A stretch of DNA of 64,000 nt from Bradyrhizobium sp. AZCC 1719 (GCF_036924525.1 NZ_JAZHRU010000001.1:6849001-6913000), one strand, 5' to 3'; counted from the stretch's first letter, positions 18,975 to 28,885 are shown. Program-made: numbers and translations. The notes: generated from the sequence alone by a model not told the origin.

Positions 18975-19889
18975 TTACTTCGGCTCGCCCGGCAGATGCG
19001 TGCCAGTGACTTTTGCATACATCCGCGCGACCGAGGCATCATCGTCGCGGCCCATGCCGGCGGCTGACGTCATCAGGAACATCTGCAATGCCGCAGCGGA
19101 AACCGGCACCGGAAATTTCGCCGAGCGTGCCATGTCCTGGATGATGCCGAGATCCTTGACGAAGATATCGACCGCGCTGCGCGGCGCATAATCGCCGTCG
19201 AGCACATGCGGCATGCGGTTCTCGAACATCCACGAATTGCCGGCCGAGGCCGTGATCACCTCGTAGACTTTTCGGATGTCGAGGCCCTGCTTGGCAGCGA
19301 ATGCGATCGCCTCGGAAGCGGCAGCGATGTGCACGCCGGCCAGCAACTGGTTGATCATCTTGAACGCGGCGCCTTGGCCTGCGGCGTCACCGAGCTCGTA
19401 GAGCTTTGCCGCCATCGCATCCAGCGCGGGCCGTGCTTTGACAAAGGCGGCCGGACTGCCGGATGCGAGGATGGTGAGTTCGCCCTGCGCCGCGCGCTGT
19501 GCGCCGCCGGAAATCGGCGCGTCGAGGTAGTGCCGGCCGGTTTCTTCCAACTGTTTGGCGAGACGCCGTGCTACGTCGGGGTCCATGGTGGCGGAGGAAA
19601 TAAATACCGCGCCTTTCGCCAGCGTTTCCGCGACGCCCTTGGCGCCGAACAGAATGGTCTCGGTTTGCGCGGCGTTGACGACGACGCTGACGACGATGTC
19701 GGCCGATTTTGCCGCTTCCGCCGGCGTCGCGGCGCCCTTGCCGCCATCGGCGACGAACCGCTTGACCGTGTCAGCCGAGACGTCGCACCCGGTGACCTCT
19801 AGCCCCGCGCGGCGCAGCGAGGTCGCCATGCCAAAACCCATCGAGCCCAGCCCGATAACGGCGACGCGCGGTTTGGCGGATTCTGGCAT
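18975..19889 (-). CDS. ltnD: L-threonate dehydrogenase
   Basis: An NAD-dependent beta-hydroxyacid dehydrogenase (3-hydroxyisobutyrate dehydrogenase family), expected to oxidise L-threonate at C2 to 2-oxo-tetronate. The N-terminal Rossmann motif is VAVIGLGSMGFGMA. The substrate loop is DAPISGGAQRAAQGELTILA, and the catalytic Lys lies in GAAFKMINQLLAG. I chose the ATG at 19889 for its GAGGA site about nine bases upstream; an ATG at 19925 is the alternative. The enzyme could also act on related 3-hydroxyacids or tartronate semialdehyde; linkage to otnI and otnK favours threonate. Confidence 0.88.
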   Translation of the reverse strand: MPESAKPRVAVIGLGSMGFGMATSLRRAGLEVTGCDVSADTVKRFVADGGKGAATPAEAAKSADIVVSVVVNAAQTETILFGAKGVAETLAKGAVFISSATMDPDVARRLAKQLEETGRHYLDAPISGGAQRAAQGELTILASGSPAAFVKARPALDAMAAKLYELGDAAGQGAAFKMINQLLAGVHIAAASEAIAFAAKQGLDIRKVYEVITASAGNSWMFENRMPHVLDGDYAPRSAVDIFVKDLGIIQDMARSAKFPVPVSAAALQMFLMTSAAGMGRDDDASVARMYAKVTGTHLPGEPK

Positions 19890-20007
19890 GCGGCGGTTCC
19901 TCGATGGTTTCTGTTCAGCGGCCATTCGGCCGGCGGCTTGGCGCCTTGCGTATCACGGCTTGGCCGCGCTGCCAAAGCGTGAGACAAGGCGGAAAAGAGG
20001 TCGGTCC

Positions 20008-20892
20008 ATGAGCGAAACAAGGATCCGCGAGGAAATCTGCCGCTTCGGCCGCTCGCTGTTCGAGCGCGGGCTGACGCCGGGCTCCTCCGGCAATATCAGC
20101 GTGAAACTCGATGACGGCGGCTGGCTGGTGACGCCGACCAACGCCTCGCTCGGCTTCCTCGACCCGGCGCGGATGTCACGGCTCGGGCCCGACGGACGGC
20201 TGGTATCCGGCGATGCCCCGACCAAGGAGGTGCCGCTGCACACCGCGCTCTACCAGACCCGCAATGCGGCACGCGCCGTCGTGCATCTGCACTCGACCCA
20301 CTCAGTGGCGCTGTCGATGCTGCCCGAGATCGACCCCCGCGCCGCGTTGCCGCCGATGACGGCCTATTACGTGATGAAATGCGGCCACACCGCGCTCGTG
20401 CCCTATTATCGGCCCGGCGATCCGGCCGTCGCCGACGCCATCAAGGGACTGGCCGGGAAGTACTCCTCCGTGCTGCTTGCCAACCATGGCCCGGTGGTGT
20501 CAGGCGATACGCTGGAGGCGGCGGTGTTCGCGATGGAGGAGCTGGAGGAGACGGCGAAGTTATATCTGCTGCTGCGCGGGTTGAACCCAAGGTATCTGTC
20601 GCGGGAACAGGTGGCAGATCTAACCAAAGTGTTCGGGCTGACGCTGCCGGAGCATGGGCACGAACGCGCGCAAGAAAGAAATGCAGTGACGCGACCGACA
20701 GACGCTGAGGTCGAAGCGGCCGCTCGTGTCCTTGATAAGGCAGGGCGCCATAATCATTGGTGGCCCAAGACCATCAAGTCATATGATGAGTTTGCTAAGA
20801 CGGACCCGATCGCCAAGAGCGAGTTTGAAGGGATCGTGGAACAGATGTTGATGGCCGCATCACAGGCCAAGGGAAATACGGAAACGCCGTAG
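20008..20892 (+). CDS. otnC: 3-oxo-tetronate 4-phosphate decarboxylase with C-terminal extension
   Basis: A class II aldolase/adducin-family protein that would decarboxylate 3-oxo-tetronate 4-phosphate to dihydroxyacetone phosphate. The metal site is visible as HLHSTHS (His94, His96) and LANHGPVV (His160), with Glu74 in TKEVPLHTALY. The ATG at 20008 has an AAGAGG site. Family members are about 210-220 residues; this one has 294. The segment after about residue 218 (VEAAARVLDKAGRHNHWWPK and onward) is extra, has looser codon use, and matches nothing I know in the family. It is transcribed divergently from ltnD (118 bp apart) and its stop lies three bases from that of the convergent livF-like gene. 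Confidence 0.87.
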   Translation: MSETRIREEICRFGRSLFERGLTPGSSGNISVKLDDGGWLVTPTNASLGFLDPARMSRLGPDGRLVSGDAPTKEVPLHTALYQTRNAARAVVHLHSTHSVALSMLPEIDPRAALPPMTAYYVMKCGHTALVPYYRPGDPAVADAIKGLAGKYSSVLLANHGPVVSGDTLEAAVFAMEELEETAKLYLLLRGLNPRYLSREQVADLTKVFGLTLPEHGHERAQERNAVTRPTDAEVEAAARVLDKAGRHNHWWPKTIKSYDEFAKTDPIAKSEFEGIVEQMLMAASQAKGNTETP

Positions 20893-20895
20893 TGG

Positions 20896-21583
<688 letters not shown>

Positions 21584-21600
<17 letters not shown>

Positions 21601-22315
21601 GACGGTCTCCCAGATAGGCGGTTATGACTTTCGGGTCGCGAACCACGTCCGCAGGCTTGCCCTCGACCAGCACCTTGCCGAGATCGAGCACGATGGCGCG
21701 GTCGACCAGCGGCATCACGATTTCCATGACGTGCTCGACCATCAGCACGGTGACGCCGGTGTCGCGCACCTTGCGCACCAGTTCGACGCCGGTCTTGGCC
21801 TCGACCGGCGTAAGCCCCGTGAGTACCTCGTCGAGCAGCAGCAGTTTCGGCTCGGTCGCCAGCGCCCGCGCCACTTCGAGCCGGCGCTTTTCGGACGGGA
21901 CCAGATCGCTGGCGAGCACGTTGGCGCGCGGGCCAAGGCCACAGAATTCCAGCACCTCATGCGCCTTGCGGCGGGCGTCGCGCATCACGGTGGTGCGGAC
22001 CAGCGCGCCGACGATGACATTGTCGATCACCGTCATGGTCTCGAAGCTTTTTACGACCTGAAAGGTGCGGCCGATGCCGCGCTGGCAGCGCTCCGCCGCC
22101 GGTAGCGCGGTGACGTCCTCGCCGTCGAAGATGATCGAGCCTTGCGTCGGCGGCAGCACGCCGGCGATCAGGTTGAACAGCGTCGACTTGCCGGCGCCGT
22201 TCGGGCCGATCAGGCCGACGATTTCGCCGCGTCCGACCGAAATCGAGACGTCGCTGTTGGCGATCAGGCCGCCAAAACGCTGCCAGACACCGCGGGTTTC
22301 CAGAAGAGGCGTCAT
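21584..22315 (-). CDS. livG: Branched-chain amino acid-type ABC transporter ATP-binding protein (LivG)
   Basis: The second ATPase subunit, 243 residues, with Walker A GPNGAGKST. Its signature region is altered (LVPSEKRRLEVARALA in place of LSGGQ) and its Walker B LLLLDEVLTGL has Val where LivG usually has Pro. Such variants are common in one branch of Liv-like ATPases, so I take the protein as functional. It overlaps livM by four bases upstream and livF by 17 bases downstream. Confidence 0.9.
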
Positions 22316-23322
22316 CGGACAGCCTCCTTACGCTTGGGCACAAACAGTCCAGCAAGGCCTTTGAACGAGAACAGGCCGATCAGCCCTTGCGGCCGCGCCA
22401 GCGAGATCGCAATGATCAGGCCGCCATAGACGATCAGGTCGACACCGCGGCCGGACCCACCGACATAGGACCGCGTCAATTCGGTGAGCGGAATCAGGAT
22501 GACAGCGCCCAGCATCGGCCCCCATAGCGTGCCGATGCCGCCGAGCACCGCGGGCAACGCCATCAGCAGCGAGAACTGAAAGCCCATGACGCTCTCGGGA
22601 TCGATAAAGTAGACGAACTGCGCATAGAAGCTGCCGCCGATGGCGACCAGGAATGCCGATACCGCCGCCGCGCCCATCTTGGAATTGAACACGTCGACGC
22701 CGAGGCTTTCAGCTGCCTCCGGATTGTCCTTCACCGCGCGCCACCAATAGCCCCATTTGGAATCCTCCAGCCACCAGGTGACGAACCAGGCGACGCAGGC
22801 CAGCGCCAGCGCGAAGTAAAAGTATGGCAGCTTGCTGCGTGGGAACTGGAATTTCAGCCAGCTATCGCCACGCGCCGGGATTTCGATGCCCATCGCAGCA
22901 CCAGCCCAATCCCAGTTGTGGAACAGCAGCAAACCGATTTCAGCAATGACGATGGTGGCGATGACGAAGTAATGTCCGCGGAGCCGGAAACAGGGATAGC
23001 CGAGCGCCATCGCAATCAGCGCCGAGATCACCCCGCCGCCGAGCATGCCGAACCATGGCAGCACGCCGAATTTGGTAAACAACAACGCAGTCGTGTAGGC
23101 CCCAATTCCGAAGTAGAGCGCGTGGCCGAGCGAGATCTGCCCGCAATAGCCGGAAAGGATGTTCCAGCTTTGCGACAACGCTCCCCACATCAGCGTCAGC
23201 ACCATGATGTTCTGGACGTAAACGTCCTTGACGAACAGCGGGACGGCGGCCGCAATCGCGGCGAGAACACAGGCGACGATGAGGTCGCGGCGGCGGCGTT
23301 CTGCGAAAGCGGTATCCATCAC
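22312..23322 (-). CDS. livM: Branched-chain amino acid-type ABC transporter permease (LivM)
   Basis: A 336-residue inner-membrane permease with about nine to ten hydrophobic segments. The LivM-type motif GYCGQISLGHALYFGIGAYTTALL is clear (residues about 57-80), as is the coupling-loop region WWRAVKDNPEAAESLGVDVFNSK. The start overlaps the livH stop by four bases and the stop overlaps the livG start by four bases. Confidence 0.92.
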   Translation of the reverse strand: MMDTAFAERRRRDLIVACVLAAIAAAVPLFVKDVYVQNIMVLTLMWGALSQSWNILSGYCGQISLGHALYFGIGAYTTALLFTKFGVLPWFGMLGGGVISALIAMALGYPCFRLRGHYFVIATIVIAEIGLLLFHNWDWAGAAMGIEIPARGDSWLKFQFPRSKLPYFYFALALACVAWFVTWWLEDSKWGYWWRAVKDNPEAAESLGVDVFNSKMGAAAVSAFLVAIGGSFYAQFVYFIDPESVMGFQFSLLMALPAVLGGIGTLWGPMLGAVILIPLTELTRSYVGGSGRGVDLIVYGGLIIAISLARPQGLIGLFSFKGLAGLFVPKRKEAVR

Positions 23323-24197
23323 ATCGATCCGAACAGGCCGCGCGGCCGGACAAAAACCACAAGGAGATAGACGGCATAGATGCCGACCGCCTTGAGCGAC
23401 GGCGGCAGCAACATTGCGGTCGTGGCCTCGACGAGGCCGACGACGATGCCACCGGCGAAGGCGCCGAACACGCTGCCGAAGCCGCCGAGCGCCACCGTCA
23501 CGTAGGCAATCAGCGCAAACGAGGCGCCGACATCAGGATAGATGTAAAAGAAGATCGCCATGACCGCGCCGGCGAGGCCCACCAACGCCGCGCCGAGGCC
23601 CCAGCCCAGCGCAAACACCTTGTTCTTGTCGATGCCGACCAGCGCCACCGCGCCGGCATCCTCGCGGGTTGCTTCCAGCGCGCGGCCGAAATCGGTGCGG
23701 TTGATGAAGAGATAGAGCGCGCCAAAAGCCGCAATCGCCACCAGCGCCCCGACCAGTTGCGGCACCGGCAGGTAGATCCCGGCGATCGAGACGGTTTTGC
23801 CGCCGAGCCAGGAATGGGTGACGCTGCGATAGTCAGGCGTGAAGAAGTATTGCGCCAGCCCGCGCATGACGATGGCGAGGCCAAAGGTCGAGAAGATCTG
23901 CACCATGCCGGCATTGGCTTTCGCACGCACCGCAAAGCGCACAATTAATAGATAGACGACGGCCCCGAACACGAACAGGGCGGCGGCGACCAGCGGCGCC
24001 GACAGCAATGGATCGATCGCAAAGAACACGAACAGGAAGAACGTCGCGTACATCGCGATCATCAGGAATTCGCCATGGGCGAAGTTCACGACGTCCATCA
24101 GCCCGAAGATCAGCGCGAGGCCGACGGCGATGAGGCCGTAAAGCAGGCCCATCAGGAGGCCGCTCGCCAGGCTTTGGATGATAGTTTCGGCTGTCAC
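23319..24197 (-). CDS. livH: Branched-chain amino acid-type ABC transporter permease (LivH)
   Basis: A 292-residue inner-membrane permease. The LivH signatures LIAVGLALIFGLMDVVNFAH and the coupling segment FGRALEATREDAGAVALVGID are visible, along with a hydrophobic C-terminus ending in LLVVFVRPRGLFGSM. It is followed by livM with a four-base overlap. The solute-binding gene stands upstream, separated by 162 bp that hold repeat A3. Confidence 0.92.
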   Translation of the reverse strand: MTAETIIQSLASGLLMGLLYGLIAVGLALIFGLMDVVNFAHGEFLMIAMYATFFLFVFFAIDPLLSAPLVAAALFVFGAVVYLLIVRFAVRAKANAGMVQIFSTFGLAIVMRGLAQYFFTPDYRSVTHSWLGGKTVSIAGIYLPVPQLVGALVAIAAFGALYLFINRTDFGRALEATREDAGAVALVGIDKNKVFALGWGLGAALVGLAGAVMAIFFYIYPDVGASFALIAYVTVALGGFGSVFGAFAGGIVVGLVEATTAMLLPPSLKAVGIYAVYLLVVFVRPRGLFGSM

Positions 24198-24220
24198 GGC
24201 TGTGGCTCCAAGTACAGGTC

Positions 24221-24327
24221 CTCATCCTGAGGAGCTTGCGAAGCAAGCGTCTCGAAGAATGGCGGCAAAAATGCACTCGCGGCCATCCTTCGAGACGCGC
24301 GCAAGTGCGCGCTCCTCAGGATGAGGG
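24221..24327. repeat. Family A palindromic repeat, copy A3, between the binding-protein gene and livH
   Basis: Two inverted-repeat units lie back to back: CCTCATCCTGAGGAGCTTGC with CGTCTCGAAGAATG, then CCATCCTTCGAGACGCGCGC with GCGCTCCTCAGGATGAGG. They occupy most of the 162-bp gap within the Liv operon. By analogy with REP elements between malE and malF, such a structure can stabilise the upstream mRNA; this role is inference. Confidence 0.82.
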
Positions 24328-24359
24328 CCGGTGCTGCCCGATGACGAAAGCGCGGCATT

Positions 24360-25604
24360 TTATTTCATCGGCCAGACGGCTTCGGCGATGGCAGCCTGCG
24401 GCGGGAAGATGGTGACGAACTTGCCGCCGATATATTGCAGCAGCACCGGGTCGGCGTCGTTGTTCTGGCCCAGCTCGTCGAACTTGACGCGCTTCCAGGG
24501 CATGATGGTCTGCTCGCCCGGGATGTCGGTGGCGACCAGCGCCTCGCGGATCTTCTCGCCGTCGGTCGACTTGGCGCGATTGATGGCGTCCGCCATCACC
24601 AACAGCCCCATGAACTGGCGCGAGGTGAGGTCGTTAAAATCCTTGCCCGACTTCTCCTTGAACATGGCGTTGACCTTGCCGACCATCGGCCGCTTGGCGG
24701 CGAGATCGAGCGAGAAGCTGCCGCGCGAGATCACGCCTTCGAGCTTGTCGCCGACCGCATCATACAGCGCCTTTTCGGAGAAGCCGGCGTTCTGCGCCAC
24801 GATCGCATTCGGCTTGTAGCCGAGCTCGGCCATGGTCTTGACCAGCAAGATACCGTCGGTGGTGTAGCTCGAAGGCATCAGCACGTCGGCATTTGCCGTC
24901 TTGAGCTGCTGTACTTCCGCCGACAAGGACGGCGAGTTGGAGCGGTACTTGATATCGGAGATGACCTTGTAGCCACGCTCGGAGGCCAGCTTGAGCTGGG
25001 TGTTAGCGGAGTCGGTGCCGAAAATGGTGTCCTCATGGAACAGCGCCAGCGTGTCGATCTTGGTGCCCTTCTTCTTCATCGCATCGAAGAAGTTGAACAT
25101 CGCGGCCGAGAACATCTCGTCATGGGGAGCTGCGCGGAAATAGAATTTGAGGCCGCGCTTGTGCAGGCTCGGCGAGGAATTGTCCGCCGAGATGAACGGG
25201 ACCTGGTAACGCTCGCAGATCTGGCTGACGGTGACGGCAACCGCGCTCTGATAGGTGCCGATGACGGCGCAGACCTTTTCCTGGGTGATCAGGCGCTCGG
25301 TCTCGGCGCGGCCCTTCTGCGGGTCGGCCTGATGGTCGGCGAAGACGAGGCGGATCTTGGCGCCGCCGAGGCCGGGCAATCCCTCGCCCTTCGCCAGCGG
25401 CAAATCGAAATCGTGGTTCTTGTTGATGATGTCGAGCGCAGTCTCGAACGACTTCTGGGCGTCGACGCCCATCTGCGCACTGGCGCCGGAGAACGGATAG
25501 ATCACGCCGATCACCACTTCGGACGTTTGGGCGCGCGCGGCGATCGGGCCGAGCGCAGCGGCAGCAGTAGCTCCAAGCAAGACGTTACGGCGCGTGATGT
25601 TCAT
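24360..25604 (-). CDS. ABC transporter substrate-binding protein (LivK-like)
   Basis: A periplasmic binding protein of peripla_BP_6 type, 414 residues. The N-terminus TRRNVLLGATAAAALGPIAA ending in ARAQ is a signal peptide with a twin arginine that fits Tat export, with cleavage after ARA likely. The mature protein begins TSEVVIGVIYPFSG, a typical first strand of the family. The ATG at 25604 was chosen because it starts the signal peptide; the frame runs upstream to 25805 without meaning. It is the first gene of the Liv-type operon. The ligand is unknown. Neighbours suggest an organic acid, amide or amino acid derivative. Confidence 0.9.
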   Translation of the reverse strand: MNITRRNVLLGATAAAALGPIAARAQTSEVVIGVIYPFSGASAQMGVDAQKSFETALDIINKNHDFDLPLAKGEGLPGLGGAKIRLVFADHQADPQKGRAETERLITQEKVCAVIGTYQSAVAVTVSQICERYQVPFISADNSSPSLHKRGLKFYFRAAPHDEMFSAAMFNFFDAMKKKGTKIDTLALFHEDTIFGTDSANTQLKLASERGYKVISDIKYRSNSPSLSAEVQQLKTANADVLMPSSYTTDGILLVKTMAELGYKPNAIVAQNAGFSEKALYDAVGDKLEGVISRGSFSLDLAAKRPMVGKVNAMFKEKSGKDFNDLTSRQFMGLLVMADAINRAKSTDGEKIREALVATDIPGEQTIMPWKRVKFDELGQNNDADPVLLQYIGGKFVTIFPPQAAIAEAVWPMK

Positions 25605-25687
25605 GGCGATATCCTTATGTCTGTCGGCAACTATCGATGAAACGGGCGAAGGGTACGGTAAAGCCTCAATGAGCAGCACGGGCTGCA

Positions 25688-26539
25688 TCAAAGCACGGCA
25701 AGCGCTTTGTTCCTGAGATCGGTCACCAGCATCAATCCGGGCGCATGCGTAATCGCAAACGGCACCTTGGCGGCTGCGATCACCGATTGCGGCGTCACGC
25801 CGCAAGCCCAGAAGACCGGAATTTCGTCGGCCTCCACCGGCACCGGATCCCCGTAGTCGGGTTTGGCGAGGTCGGCGATGCCGATCGATTGCGGAAGCCC
25901 GATATGGACCGGCGCACCGTGCACCGACGGAAAACGCGAGGTGATCTGTATCGCGCGTATCGCATCCGCCGGTTTGAACGGCCGCATCGTCACCACCATC
26001 GGCCCGGCAAACGGACCAGCGGGGCTGCAGGCGATATTGGTGCGGAACATCGGCACGCGCACATCGCGCTCGATATGGCGGATCGGGAGACCTTCCTCCA
26101 GCAGCGCCTCTTCGAAGGAGAACGAGCAGCCGAGCACGAAGGCGACGAGGTCATCGCGCCAGTGCGACATGATGTCGGTCGGCTCCTCCACCACCTCGCC
26201 GTCGCGCCAGATACGATAGCGCGGCAGGTCGGTGCGGATATCGAGATCGAGGCCGAGCGCGGGAATGCGGGGGTCGCCGACGTCGGACATGCCGATGATC
26301 GGGCATGGTTTGGGATTGAGTTGACAGAACCGGTGAAACGCAGCCGCTAACTTCTCGGGCAGGATCGCGAGATTGCCCTGGACGAAACCGTTGGCCACAC
26401 CCGCTGTGTGAGTAGCCATGCCGTTGCGGCACGCATGTCGGGCTGCCACGCTGGGCGATAAATCTGGCCTATCGCGGCCCGTGGTTTCCGTCCTCGCCAA
26501 GCCGGTCATCGTTGTCCCCGCTTCCATTCTTATCGACAT
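25688..26539 (-). CDS. DUF1445 family protein (putative hydro-lyase / D-glutamate cyclase-like)
   Basis: The 283-residue protein belongs to the DUF1445 (YcsI) family, annotated as putative hydro-lyases and including the vertebrate D-glutamate cyclase domain. Typical segments are [71 protein letters not shown] and [12 protein letters not shown] followed by [12 protein letters not shown]. The ATG at 26539 gives about 20 residues more than the usual family start; a later ATG near 26417 is possible. It lies 83 bp upstream of the Liv-type binding-protein gene on the same strand and is divergent from a LysR regulator, which probably controls it. Confidence 0.85.
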   Translation of the reverse strand: MSIRMEAGTTMTGLARTETTGRDRPDLSPSVAARHACRNGMATHTAGVANGFVQGNLAILPEKLAAAFHRFCQLNPKPCPIIGMSDVGDPRIPALGLDLDIRTDLPRYRIWRDGEVVEEPTDIMSHWRDDLVAFVLGCSFSFEEALLEEGLPIRHIERDVRVPMFRTNIACSPAGPFAGPMVVTMRPFKPADAIRAIQITSRFPSVHGAPVHIGLPQSIGIADLAKPDYGDPVPVEADEIPVFWACGVTPQSVIAAAKVPFAITHAPGLMLVTDLRNKALAVL

Positions 26540-26592
26540 CTACTCCCGCATATGGCTATGATAATGTCTAATCGTCTTTTCTAATCAAGTTC

Positions 26593-26609
26593 GATAAATC
26601 ATAGTTATC
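26593..26609. promoter_or_regulatory. LysR-type operator in the divergent promoter region
   Basis: A perfect inverted repeat GATAA-N7-TTATC contains the classical T-N11-A core (T at 26595, A at 26607). It lies 20 bases upstream of the LysR gene start and 54 bases upstream of the divergent DUF1445 gene, in a locally AT-rich stretch (26570-26612). This is where an autoregulating LysR protein would bind. Confidence 0.65.
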
Positions 26610-26629
26610 AATCTGCGGGCTGAGGGTGC

Positions 26630-27547
26630 ATGACTGATTTCAAGGCAATTGAGACTTTCATGTGGGTGGTGACGCTCGGCAGCTTCCGCGGCGCGGCCCA
26701 GAAGCTGAACACGACGCAGCCGGCGATTTCGCAACGGATCGCCCAGCTCGAACGCGAGGTGGGCGTGAAGCTCCTGCAGCGCGACCGTCGCATGGTGCTG
26801 CCGACGCCGAGCGGACGGCAATTGATGGTTTATGCCGAGAAGCTGATCGGGCTGCGCTCCGAGATGCTCGCCGTAGTCGGCGATCGCTCGGCGATGCGCG
26901 GCGTGCTGCGGCTTGGTGTCGCCGAAACCATCGTGCACACCTGGCTGCCGCAACTGATCAAGAGCGTCAATTACGCCTACCCCAACCTCTCGCTCGAGAT
27001 CGAGGTCGACATCACCTCGAATTTGCGCAACCGGCTGTTGGCGCAGGAGATCGAACTCGCCTTCGTGCTCGGCCCGCTGACGGCGCCGATGGTCAACAAC
27101 CGGGCACTGTGTGATTATCCGGTGGGTTTTACGGCCAGCCCCTCGCTCGGCCTCGGCAAGCAGGAACTGACGCTGCACGATCTGGCGAAGTTCCCGATCA
27201 TCACGTTTTCGCGCCGTACCCAGCCCTATGAAATCGTGCGCTCCCTGTTCAACCGCCCCGACCTGCCGCCCATACGGCTGCATGCCAGCGCCTCGCTCGC
27301 AACCGTCATCCACATGGCGATCGAAGGTCTCGGCATCGCCCTGATACCAACCGCGATCGTCGAGGATGACATGGCAAACGGGCGGCTACAATTGCTGTCG
27401 ACCAATCTGCAGTTGGCGCCGCTGACGTTTTCGGCAAGCTGGCTCGCCTCCCCCGACACGGTCGCGGTGGAGCGCGTGGTCGAACTTGCGGCCAGCCTGG
27501 CGCGAGGAGGCGTCATTGTTGACGCGACGCCGCAGGCGCGTCATTGA
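26630..27547 (+). CDS. LysR-family transcriptional regulator
   Basis: A 305-residue LysR-type regulator. The N-terminal winged helix-turn-helix reads FMWVVTLGSFRGAAQKLNTT followed by QPAISQRIAQLE. The periplasmic-binding-like effector domain spans about 90-300 (LRLGVAETIVHTWLPQLI). The ATG at 26630 begins MTDFKAIETF. It is divergent from the DUF1445-Liv genes (90 bp apart) and followed by an amidohydrolase and a 2-hydroxyacid dehydrogenase gene on its own strand, so it plausibly controls both sides. The effector is unknown. Confidence 0.92.
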   Translation: MTDFKAIETFMWVVTLGSFRGAAQKLNTTQPAISQRIAQLEREVGVKLLQRDRRMVLPTPSGRQLMVYAEKLIGLRSEMLAVVGDRSAMRGVLRLGVAETIVHTWLPQLIKSVNYAYPNLSLEIEVDITSNLRNRLLAQEIELAFVLGPLTAPMVNNRALCDYPVGFTASPSLGLGKQELTLHDLAKFPIITFSRRTQPYEIVRSLFNRPDLPPIRLHASASLATVIHMAIEGLGIALIPTAIVEDDMANGRLQLLSTNLQLAPLTFSASWLASPDTVAVERVVELAASLARGGVIVDATPQARH

Positions 27548-27607
27548 AAATAACCGAACAAGAATGAACAAGCGCGCCGCCTGCTACCTGACCTTCCGGA
27601 ACAGTGC

Positions 27608-28858
27608 ATGACCAAGATCGCTTCCAACCTGCAAATCGATTCCGCCCGGCTATGGGGCACGATTCACGAAACCGCCAAATTCGGCGCGACGCCGAAAGGC
27701 GGCGTAAGGCGGCTGACGCTTGGACCTGAAGACAAGCAGGTGCGCGATTGGTTCCGCGAGCGGTGCGAGGCCGCAGGGCTCGAAGTGCATGTCGATGCGC
27801 TGGGCTCGATGTTCGGCCTGCGCAAGGGCCGCGACATGTCGAAGGCGCCGGTTGGGCTCGGCTCGCATCTCGATACGCAACCGACCGGCGGCAAATATGA
27901 CGGCGTGCTCGGCACGCTGGCGGCGCTGGAAGTCGTGCGCACGCTCAACGATGCCGGCATCGAGACCGAAACGCCGATCTGCATCTGCAACTGGACCAAT
28001 GAGGAAGGCTCGCGGTTTGCGCCGGCGATGATGGCTTCTGCCGCTTACGTCGGCGATTTCACCACCGATGACATTCTGTCGCGCAAGGACGCCGAGGGCG
28101 TCACGGTGGCGGAGGCGCTCGACAGCATCGGCTATCGCGGTGACGCGCCGGTGGGTCGCCAAAAATTCTCCGGCTTCGTCGAGCTGCATATCGAGCAGGG
28201 GCCGATCCTGGAGGCCGAGAACAAGACCATCGGCGTGGTCGATTCCGGCCAAGGCGTGTTGTGGTACGACGGCAAGATCACCGGCTTCGAGAGCCACGCC
28301 GGCTCGACGCCGATGCCGCTGCGCCGCGACGCGCTGGCGACGCTGTCGGAAATCGTGCTGGCGATGGAGAGTATCGCCAAGAAGCATGGCCCGAAGGCCG
28401 TTGGAACCGTCGGCGAGGCCGTGATCGCCAATCCCTCGCGCAACGTCATTCCCGGTGAGATCGCCTTTACGGTGGATTGCCGCAGCGCCGATGCCGCGAT
28501 CATGGATGCGCTGGATAAGGATTTGCGCGCGGCGATTGCCGAGATCGCGGCGCGGCGCAAGGTCGAGGTCCAGTTCGACCTGATCTGGCGCAAGCCGCCG
28601 ACCCATTTCGATCCCAAACTGGTGGACGCGGTGGAGAACGCCGCAAAAATGCTCGGCTATTCGCATCGCCGCATCACCTCAGGTGCCGGCCACGATGCCT
28701 GCAACCTCAACACCGTGATGCCGGCCGCCATGGTGTTCGTGCCCTGCAAGGACGGCATCAGCCACAACGAGCTCGAGGACGCCACCCAAGCCGATTGCGC
28801 GGCGGGTGCCAACGTTCTGATGCATACCGTGCTGGCGCTGGCCGGCGTCGCATCCTGA
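27608..28858 (+). CDS. Zn-dependent M20-family amidohydrolase (N-carbamoyl-amino acid hydrolase / allantoate amidohydrolase type)
   Basis: A binuclear-metal amidohydrolase of the hydantoinase/carbamoylase family, 416 residues. Metal-ligand segments are visible: GSHLDTQPTGGKYDGVLG, WTNEEGSRFAP, ELHIEQGPILE and SGAGHDACNLN, with the C-terminal KDGISHNELED block. Family members cleave N-carbamoyl-L-amino acids, beta-ureidopropionate or allantoate; the sequence does not decide between them. It starts 60 bases after the LysR gene and is followed by a 2-hydroxyacid dehydrogenase gene 27 bases downstream, so these form a likely operon. Confidence 0.9.
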   Translation: MTKIASNLQIDSARLWGTIHETAKFGATPKGGVRRLTLGPEDKQVRDWFRERCEAAGLEVHVDALGSMFGLRKGRDMSKAPVGLGSHLDTQPTGGKYDGVLGTLAALEVVRTLNDAGIETETPICICNWTNEEGSRFAPAMMASAAYVGDFTTDDILSRKDAEGVTVAEALDSIGYRGDAPVGRQKFSGFVELHIEQGPILEAENKTIGVVDSGQGVLWYDGKITGFESHAGSTPMPLRRDALATLSEIVLAMESIAKKHGPKAVGTVGEAVIANPSRNVIPGEIAFTVDCRSADAAIMDALDKDLRAAIAEIAARRKVEVQFDLIWRKPPTHFDPKLVDAVENAAKMLGYSHRRITSGAGHDACNLNTVMPAAMVFVPCKDGISHNELEDATQADCAAGANVLMHTVLALAGVAS

Positions 28859-28885
28859 TATCACACCAAGAAACGGGGGAATGCC

